Below are positions 58,307 through 64,000 of a stretch of 64,000 nucleotides of DNA, one piece after another. Positions within the stretch are counted from its first letter, which is position 1; each line of letters starts with the position of its first letter. The stretch comes from Lachnospiraceae bacterium P6A3 (lineage in GTDB: Bacteria; Bacillota; Clostridia; Lachnospirales; Lachnospiraceae), in assembly GCA_000702085.1 (NCBI GenBank), contig KL370861.1, positions 188,911-252,910 on the forward strand, read 5' to 3'. The notes under the pieces were generated by a model that had not been told where the DNA came from, did not search any database, and worked only from the letters and a program-made list of their open reading frames with translations. The position numbers and the translations under genes were made by a program.

Positions 58307-59440
58307 TCATGCCTCCGAATCCGATCTAACGTTGATTCCGTTAACAACGACTTCTCCGTTTAATTCGATAACGAGACAATCTTTGCCGTCAACGGACTTT
58401 TCGTTTACAAGGTCTGTTCTGTCGGGCTTTACTTTGACTACGACATCGGGGGTTCTTACATCGAAGGATCTTGAGTTGAAAACATTGCTCATCATAAGGG
58501 GCTTGTCTTCGGGAGAGATCTTTTCGTATTTATCGTTAAAAGAATCCATCTTCTCGTTACTCGATCCGCTTGCTTCGAGAAGGTTCCTGATGTCATGCTT
58601 TTCCATGGTCAGAGGAAGGAGCTGTTCTTTGTTATCTGCGATCATTCTGGACATTTCTTCGTGAATGTTCTTTACACTGCTGAATTTACATTCATCTCCC
58701 AGTGTTTCCTCGACGATGGCTTCAAAGGTTTCCTTCTGGGATACGGCACTCATGGGTTCTCCCGCACCGAGCATAAGCTCGATGAACTGCTCGTTCAGGT
58801 TCTCGGAATCCTTGGAATAATACATTATCGAGTGGATGTCCGCATTTCTGTCGTTAAATGCTGGGAAGAGGTATCCCAGCATGGGAAGCTTTACGATCCA
58901 GTCTCTTTTCCGGTCGTGGAATTCATTGGTCTTCGGATCGTAGGAGAGTCCCGCATCCGTCAGATCCACGGGGCATATGACGGTGAAGATGTAATTATAT
59001 ATATCCTCGGATGCATCTTCGTTAACCGAGCCGTCCCTGGTCTTCTGGGGGATGTCGTAAATATCGTGTGCGACAAGGATGAGATAATTTCCAACATATT
59101 CGAGAGAGGAGATTATGCGGTTGTAGTAATCATCCAGAAGTTCTTCGTCCTGAAGAGCCGAGTCTCTGAGCTTTAACAGGAAATCCTGCTGTCCACCTTC
59201 TTTTTCGGCTTCATTTGTGATGTCCAGCGTAAGTGCGCTTTTTCCGACGGTTCCCGAGAGAGCCTTTTTGAAGATATCGAAATATTTATAGGTCTCTTCC
59301 TCAGGAAGGGAAGTGAACGGTTTTACAAATGTAGCTTTCTTATTCTTTTCTCCGTCAACGTAACAGCCGGCTATTCTGGTTACGGAGCAGTTTTTGGGCG
59401 TATAGAGTTTTTTGATCTCACTTAATTCCGATTTGATCAT
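58307..59440 (-). CDS. DUF4317 family protein
   Basis: The start at 59440 (MIKSELSEIKKLYTPKNCSVTRI) follows AGGAGG on the minus strand. 377 aa. The N-terminal KKLYTPKNCSVTRIAGCYVD and the central YIFTVICPVDLTDAGLSYDP and PMLGYLFPAFNDRNADIHSIMYY motifs match DUF4317, a family of unknown function common in clostridia. Its stop is two bases from the DJ-1 start, so the minus-strand genes form one unit. Confidence 0.88.
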   Translation of the reverse strand: MIKSELSEIKKLYTPKNCSVTRIAGCYVDGEKNKKATFVKPFTSLPEEETYKYFDIFKKALSGTVGKSALTLDITNEAEKEGGQQDFLLKLRDSALQDEELLDDYYNRIISSLEYVGNYLILVAHDIYDIPQKTRDGSVNEDASEDIYNYIFTVICPVDLTDAGLSYDPKTNEFHDRKRDWIVKLPMLGYLFPAFNDRNADIHSIMYYSKDSENLNEQFIELMLGAGEPMSAVSQKETFEAIVEETLGDECKFSSVKNIHEEMSRMIADNKEQLLPLTMEKHDIRNLLEASGSSNEKMDSFNDKYEKISPEDKPLMMSNVFNSRSFDVRTPDVVVKVKPDRTDLVNEKSVDGKDCLVIELNGEVVVNGINVRSDSEA

Positions 59441-59617
59441 GTTAAACCTCCTGTCTGCCATTTTTACGGGCAGTAAAAGATATTTTACCACATATTTGGC
59501 TTTTTCGATATCGGGGAGGGGAAGGGGGCGGAATACTGTTTATTAAGGTTGAAAAGGGCGGCTTTAATTGTTAAAATGTAACACGCAAAAAACAAAAGTC
59601 ACCAAGTGAGGAAGCTA

Positions 59618-60295
59618 ATGGAACAGTATAAGCAGGAATTTATCGATTTTATGATCGAGAGTCAGGTTCTTAAATTCGGAGATTTCACACTCAAGAGCGG
59701 AAGAAAGTCTCCCTTTTTCATGAATGCGGGAGCATATGTTACCGGAAGCCAGCTCTCAAGGCTCGGAGAATACTATGCAAAGGCTATTCATGACAATTTC
59801 GGAGATGATTTCGATGTTCTCTTCGGACCCGCTTACAAGGGAATCCCTCTCGGAGTCGCAACTGCCATCGCTTATTCCAAGCTTTACGGCAAGGACGTAA
59901 GATACTGCTCAAACAGAAAAGAGGTCAAGGATCACGGAGATACCGGAATCCTCCTCGGATCCAAGTTGAATGACGGCGACAAAGTCATCATGATCGAGGA
60001 TGTTACCACTTCGGGAAAATCCATCGAGGAGACTTATCCCATCATCAAGGCTCAGGCAAATGTGGAGATCAAGGGCCTTATCGTATCACTTAACCGTATG
60101 GAAAAAGGACTGCATTCCGATGGAAGCGCCCTCGATGAGATTAAGGCAACCTACGGATTCGACGCTGCAGCCATCGTAACCATGGCCGAAGTAACCGAGT
60201 ACCTGTACAATACCGAGAGACAGGGCAAGGTCTGGATCGATGATGAGCTTAAGAAAGCAATCGACGAATACTACTCACTTTACGGTGCTAAATAA
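59618..60295 (+). CDS. pyrE: Orotate phosphoribosyltransferase
   Basis: ATG 59618 follows GAGGAAG; the GTG 59606 is upstream of this site. 225 aa. The PRPP motif VIMIEDVTTSGKS is at about residues 126-138, with FGPAYKGIPLG near 69. It makes OMP from orotate and PRPP in pyrimidine synthesis. No other pyr gene is here, although the purine genes follow. Confidence 0.95.
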   Translation: MEQYKQEFIDFMIESQVLKFGDFTLKSGRKSPFFMNAGAYVTGSQLSRLGEYYAKAIHDNFGDDFDVLFGPAYKGIPLGVATAIAYSKLYGKDVRYCSNRKEVKDHGDTGILLGSKLNDGDKVIMIEDVTTSGKSIEETYPIIKAQANVEIKGLIVSLNRMEKGLHSDGSALDEIKATYGFDAAAIVTMAEVTEYLYNTERQGKVWIDDELKKAIDEYYSLYGAK

Positions 60296-60319
60296 GAATC
60301 AAGTCTTAAGGAGTTACAT

Positions 60320-60475
60320 ATGGAAGAAGAAAAGATTTACAAAGTAGTCAGAGCAACAGGTGCATGGGATCTTGCCATCGGCATTGCCACCATCATTCTC
60401 GGACTCGGTGCAGGCATTATGCTTGTAGTAAGCGGAGCCAAGCTCCTTTCATCCAGATCCAAGATAATGTTTTAA
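60320..60475 (+). CDS. 51-aa small membrane protein
   Basis: ATG 60320 follows AAGGAG (60308-60313). The peptide has an N-terminal charged start (MEEEKIYKVVRATGAWD) and a long hydrophobic helix (LAIGIATIILGLGAGIMLVVSGAKLL). The next small membrane-protein gene begins four bases later. Function unknown. Confidence 0.65.
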   Translation: MEEEKIYKVVRATGAWDLAIGIATIILGLGAGIMLVVSGAKLLSSRSKIMF

Positions 60476-60478
60476 AAA

Positions 60479-60787
60479 ATGCGCAGATCTTATATGTTTA
60501 CAAACAGACGTCATCCCTATATCGGGATAATGTCTGCAATATTGGGAATCATCGCGCTGATCTCTCTCTTTTACGGGATCGGAAGCAGCTATCTGCTCGG
60601 CGGGGATGTTCCCATGGGATTCGGAGCGGCCTGTCTTCTGGCTACTCTTTATTCCCTGGTGGGATGGTTTATGGGAGTTATGGCAGTCAGGCTTCCCGAC
60701 TGTTTCAGAATTACCGGAATAACGGGGATAATCCTCAATTCCGCGGCACTGATCATATCCGGATTTTTGCTCTGGATACCCACATAG
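60479..60787 (+). CDS. DUF6142-like small membrane protein
   Basis: 102 aa. Three hydrophobic helices (about residues 16-35, 46-72 and 76-98) after a short basic start, with a TNRRHPYIGIMS motif. This resembles small membrane proteins of Lachnospiraceae annotated as DUF6142. Function unknown; co-transcribed with the 51-aa protein. No T run follows the weak stem-loop at 60798-60822. Confidence 0.6.
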   Translation: MRRSYMFTNRRHPYIGIMSAILGIIALISLFYGIGSSYLLGGDVPMGFGAACLLATLYSLVGWFMGVMAVRLPDCFRITGITGIILNSAALIISGFLLWIPT

Positions 60788-60901
60788 ACGTAAACAAAAG
60801 CTTCGGATGATGTCCGGAGCTTTAATCATGTGAAAAAAGTGTTTTAGTACCAAATATTGTTATTATTTCTTTAAGATATTACTAAATATAGATTAACAAA
60901 C

Positions 60902-60930
60902 TTGCACGAATACCCTATTTTTAGTAAAAT
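60902..60930 (+). promoter_or_regulatory. Promoter of the purine operon
   Basis: TTGCAC (60902-60907), a 17-base spacer, TAAAAT (60925-60930). The leader to purE is only about 40 bases, so no guanine riboswitch fits in it and none was seen. Confidence 0.7.
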
Positions 60931-60975
60931 ACCTATGGTTTACTTTCTATTAGGAAAAGACTTAGGAGGACAGTG

Positions 60976-61512
60976 ATGAGTACAGCTAAGAAAAAGCCCG
61001 CAGCAGTGGTCGGCATAGTCATGGGCAGCGATTCCGATATGCCCGTAATGGCTAAGGCGGCGGAAATCCTTGATAAGCTGGGGATAGGCTATGAGATGAC
61101 CATTATCTCAGCTCACAGAGAGCCGGACGTCTTTTTTGAATATGCATCATCTGCGGAGAAGAAGGGATTTAAGGTAATAATCGCAGGTGCCGGAATGGCA
61201 GCTCATCTTCCCGGAATGTGTGCGGCTATCTTCCCCATGCCCGTTATCGGTATTCCCATGCATACCACTTCACTGGGCGGAAGAGATTCGCTCTATTCCA
61301 TCGTTCAGATGCCCAGCGGAATTCCCGTAGCGACAGTTGCCATAAACGGCGGAGCAAATGCGGGACTCCTTGCAGCAAAGATCCTTGCCACATCGGACAA
61401 GAAGATTCTTGCAAAGCTTAAGAAGTATTCCGCTGATCTTAAGAAGCAGGTTCAGGACAAGGATGCCAAGCTTCAGGAGATCGGATACAAAAAATACCTC
61501 GAGAACAAATAA
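60976..61512 (+). CDS. purE: N5-carboxyaminoimidazole ribonucleotide mutase
   Basis: ATG 60976 follows AGGAGG (60964-60969). 178 aa. GSDSDMPVM (about residues 17-25), SAHREPD and GAGMAAHLPGM are class I PurE signatures. It converts N5-CAIR to CAIR. It begins the purine cluster. Confidence 0.95.
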   Translation: MSTAKKKPAAVVGIVMGSDSDMPVMAKAAEILDKLGIGYEMTIISAHREPDVFFEYASSAEKKGFKVIIAGAGMAAHLPGMCAAIFPMPVIGIPMHTTSLGGRDSLYSIVQMPSGIPVATVAINGGANAGLLAAKILATSDKKILAKLKKYSADLKKQVQDKDAKLQEIGYKKYLENK

Positions 61513-61535
61513 ATTATTTTATAAAGGTGGACAAA

Positions 61536-62567
61536 ATGGCACTTGATTACAAGTCAGCAGGCGTTGATATCGAAGCGGGTTACAGATCCGTCGAGCTCAT
61601 CAAAAAATGTGTAAGCGAGACTAACAGACCCGAAGTTATGGGAGGACTCGGAGGATTCTCCGGAGCATTCTCCGCAGCAGCATTTAAGGGGATGGAAGAG
61701 CCCGTACTCCTTTCCGGAACGGACGGAGTCGGAACCAAACTCAAGGCCGCATTTATTCTTGATAAGCATGACACCATCGGTATCGACTGTGTTGCAATGT
61801 GCGTTAATGACGTAGCGTGTGCGGGCGGTGAGCCTCTCTTTTTCCTTGATTACATCGCATGCGGCAAGAATATTCCCGAGAAGATCGCAGAGATCGTTAA
61901 GGGAGTTGCCGAAGGATGTAAGATGGCAGAGTGCTCACTGGTAGGCGGTGAGACTGCAGAACATCCCGGAATGATGCCTGATGAAGAGTATGATATTGCA
62001 GGCTTCTCCGTAGGTGTGGTTGATAAGAAGGACCTCATCACCGGTGAGAGCATCAAGCCCGGCGATGTACTTGTCGGAATCGGATCCAGCGGAATCCATT
62101 CAAACGGATTCTCACTTATCAGAAAAGTATTCGAGATGTCAGAGGAGTCTCTTAAGAAGTATTATGACGAGCTCGGTGAGACTCTCGGCGAAGCTCTTCT
62201 TACTCCCACCAGAATCTATGTAAAGGCGCTCAAGGCTCTTAAGAACGGCGGAGTTAAGGTTAAGGGATGCAGCCACATCACCGGCGGAGGATTCTTTGAG
62301 AATATTCCCAGAATGCTTCCCGAGGGAACCAATGCCAAGATCGATAAGAACAGCTATGACATCCCTCCCATCTTCGGACTTATTCAGAAGACCGGATCCA
62401 TCGAAGAGAATATGATGTACAGCACTTACAATATGGGACTCGGAATGGTTCTTGCACTTGATCCCGCAGATGCGGACAAGGCTGTCGAGCTCCTTAAGGC
62501 TGCCGGAGAGAAGGCTTATATCGTAGGAAGCGTAATCGCCGGAGAAAAGGGTGTGACCTTATGTTAA
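61536..62567 (+). CDS. purM: Phosphoribosylformylglycinamidine cyclo-ligase
   Basis: ATG 61536 with AAAGGTGG upstream. 343 aa. The start DYKSAGVDIEAGYRSVE, GTDGVGTKLKAAF, the KIAEIVKGVAEGCK region and HITGGGF are AIRS/PurM signatures. It makes aminoimidazole ribonucleotide. Its stop overlaps purN by seven bases. Confidence 0.96.
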   Translation: MALDYKSAGVDIEAGYRSVELIKKCVSETNRPEVMGGLGGFSGAFSAAAFKGMEEPVLLSGTDGVGTKLKAAFILDKHDTIGIDCVAMCVNDVACAGGEPLFFLDYIACGKNIPEKIAEIVKGVAEGCKMAECSLVGGETAEHPGMMPDEEYDIAGFSVGVVDKKDLITGESIKPGDVLVGIGSSGIHSNGFSLIRKVFEMSEESLKKYYDELGETLGEALLTPTRIYVKALKALKNGGVKVKGCSHITGGGFFENIPRMLPEGTNAKIDKNSYDIPPIFGLIQKTGSIEENMMYSTYNMGLGMVLALDPADADKAVELLKAAGEKAYIVGSVIAGEKGVTLC

Positions 62568-63187
62568 GAGTTGTCGTCTGTGTAAGCGGAGGGGGAACAA
62601 ACCTCCAGGCAATAATAGACGGAGTTAAAGAAGGTTCCATCACCGGAGCAGAGCTGGTAGGAGTTATCAGCAACAACCCCGGAGTAAAGAGTCTCGAAAG
62701 AGCTGCGAATGCAGGAATCCCCGCATTTGTGGTAAGACCCAAGGATTATGCCGTAAGGGATGATTTCCACAAGGCTTTTATGGATAAACTGGCAGAGCTG
62801 CAGCCCGACCTGATAGTACTTGCAGGATTCCTCGTAAGGATTCCCGAAGAGATGTGCAAGGTCTATCCCGGTAAGATTATCAACATTCATCCTTCGCTCA
62901 TTCCTTCTTTTTGCGGAGTCGGTTACTACGGACTCAAAGTACATGAGAAGGCGCTCGAGAGAGGAGTTAAGATCACCGGAGCTACGGTTCATTTCGTAAA
63001 CGAGGGTATGGACGAAGGCCCCATCATCGATCAGATACCGGTAAGGGTTCTTGACGGCGACACTCCCGAAGTGCTTCAGAGAAGAGTTATGGAAGAAGCG
63101 GAATGGAAGCTGCTTCCCAAGGCTATAGATGATATTGCGAACGGACGCCTGGTCATGGAAAACGGCCGCGCCGTCAGAAAGGCATGA
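62561..63187 (+). CDS. purN: Phosphoribosylglycinamide formyltransferase
   Basis: 208 aa. VCVSGGGTNLQAI (residues 5-17), LAGFLVRIP, NIHPSLIPSF (catalytic Asn-His) and VHFVNEGMDEGPII are PurN signatures. It uses 10-formyltetrahydrofolate to formylate GAR. It overlaps purM by seven bases. Confidence 0.96.
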   Translation: MLRVVVCVSGGGTNLQAIIDGVKEGSITGAELVGVISNNPGVKSLERAANAGIPAFVVRPKDYAVRDDFHKAFMDKLAELQPDLIVLAGFLVRIPEEMCKVYPGKIINIHPSLIPSFCGVGYYGLKVHEKALERGVKITGATVHFVNEGMDEGPIIDQIPVRVLDGDTPEVLQRRVMEEAEWKLLPKAIDDIANGRLVMENGRAVRKA

Positions 63188-63188
63188 T

Positions 63189-64000
63189 ATGAAAATACTT
63201 TTAGTCGGTGGTGGCGGAAGAGAGCATGCGATTGCTTGTGCAATCTCAAAGAGCCCCAAATGCACCAAGCTTTATTGCGCACCCGGAAATGCAGGAATTG
63301 CAGCTATTGCGGAGTGTGTTCCCATCGGTGTGATGGAATTTGACAAGCTCGTTGCTTTCGCCAAGGAAAAAGAGATCGATTTTGTGGTTATAGGACCGGA
63401 CGATCCTCTTGTAGGCGGAATTGTTGATGAGTTTGAAAATGCGGGCTTCAGAACATTCGGTCCCCGCAAGAACGCAGCTATCCTTGAAGGCAGCAAGGCT
63501 TTCTCCAAGGATCTGATGAAAAAGTACAACATTCCCACCGCTGCTTACGAAACTTTCGACGATGCCGAGAAGGCTCTCGAATATCTCAGAACCAAGGCGG
63601 ATTTCCCTATTGTTCTTAAGGCTGACGGACTTGCTCTCGGAAAGGGAGTTCTCATCTGTGAAGACCTTGCCCAGGCTGAAGCCGGAGTTAAGGAGATCAT
63701 GGAGGACAAGAAGTTCGGAAGCGCCGGAAACAGAATGGTCATCGAAGAATTCATGACCGGAAGAGAAGTAAGCGTTCTTTCTTTTGTCGACGGCAAGACA
63801 GTCAAGATCATGTCCTCCGCTCAGGACCACAAGAGAGCGGGAGACGGAGATACCGGACTCAATACCGGAGGAATGGGCAATTTCTCACCCAGCCCCTTCT
63901 ATACCAAAGAAGTTTCGGATTTCTGCGATAAATACATTTTCCAGCCCACGGTTGATGCAATGGCTGCAGAGGGCAGGCCTTTCCACGGAGTTATCTTCTT
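63189..64000 (+). CDS. purD: Phosphoribosylamine-glycine ligase, 3' end cut by window edge
   Basis: Start ATG 63189 lies one base after the purN stop; the frame is open to base 64000, so at least 270 codons are present of about 420. MKILLVGGGGREHAIA, DFVVIGPDDPLVGGIVDEF, FPIVLKADGLALGKGV and the ATP-grasp VIEEFMTGREVSVLSFVDG are PurD signatures. It joins phosphoribosylamine and glycine. PurH, which often lies between purN and purD, is absent here. Confidence 0.95.
   Translation, partial: MKILLVGGGGREHAIACAISKSPKCTKLYCAPGNAGIAAIAECVPIGVMEFDKLVAFAKEKEIDFVVIGPDDPLVGGIVDEFENAGFRTFGPRKNAAILEGSKAFSKDLMKKYNIPTAAYETFDDAEKALEYLRTKADFPIVLKADGLALGKGVLICEDLAQAEAGVKEIMEDKKFGSAGNRMVIEEFMTGREVSVLSFVDGKTVKIMSSAQDHKRAGDGDTGLNTGGMGNFSPSPFYTKEVSDFCDKYIFQPTVDAMAAEGRPFHGVIF

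Noticed and set aside
60823-60972. Purine or other riboswitch before purE
   Set aside because: The stretch is AT-rich without the conserved junction sequences, and the promoter leaves a leader of only about 40 bases.

Overview
The window looks like a chromosome of a plant-fibre-degrading, low-to-mid GC Firmicute of the Lachnospiraceae (Butyrivibrio/Pseudobutyrivibrio-like). This rests on the protein families present (GH115 alpha-glucuronidase, GH53 galactanase, DUF6020, DUF4317, DUF5684, DUF6142-like small membrane proteins), on strong AGGAGG ribosome binding sites, and on a Tn916/Tn1549-type conjugative module. The genus is an inference; no rRNA is present.

Region 1 (1-2650) is AT-rich and holds the end of a WYL-domain protein, a possible uracil-DNA-glycosylase-fold protein, a two-helix membrane protein and a small unknown. 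It is probably accessory DNA.

Region 2 (about 2.7-33.2 kb) is an integrative and conjugative element (ICE). It has a regulator behind a consensus promoter, a RepA_N-type initiator with four evenly spaced palindromes inside its gene (candidate replication origin), and a type IV secretion operon (PcfB, VirD4, Maff2 pilin-like, VirB6-like, PrgI, VirB4, CD1108-like, DUF4315, DUF4366). An ArdC-like protein, MobC, a MOB-P relaxase and a candidate oriT follow. At the right end are a sigma-like regulator, an excisionase and a tyrosine integrase with repeated arm-type sites. The left end was not found. Between the transfer genes and the integrase module sits an AT-richer block (17.5-30.0 kb) carrying a complete type I restriction-modification system, an McrBC pair and three uncharacterised genes, one only 38 codons long. 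The element ends just upstream of the start codon of a low-molecular-weight protein tyrosine phosphatase gene.

Region 3 (33.2-64 kb) is host chromosome. A four-gene NAD salvage operon (pncA-nadD-pncB-nadE), with two near-identical 21-bp palindromic operators at its promoter, converts nicotinamide to NAD. It is followed by a GH115 alpha-glucuronidase preceded by a perfect cre match, a CBS/DRTGG pyrophosphatase, a glycosyltransferase-like membrane protein, tRNA-Leu(TAG) with a duplicated 3' end, a GNAT acetyltransferase, a tandem array of hairpins, and a voltage-gated potassium channel.

A sugar ABC transporter (binding protein plus two permeases) lies beside a secreted GH53 endo-galactanase, so the locus probably takes up beta-1,4-galacto-oligosaccharides, like the ganSPQ-ganB genes of Bacillus. 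After small membrane proteins come four tRNAs (Arg, His, Gln, Lys), a DUF6020 membrane protein, malQ with its own palindromic operator, and convergent CYTH, DJ-1 and DUF4317 genes. pyrE and the purine operon purE-purM-purN-purD follow, with purD running off the right edge.
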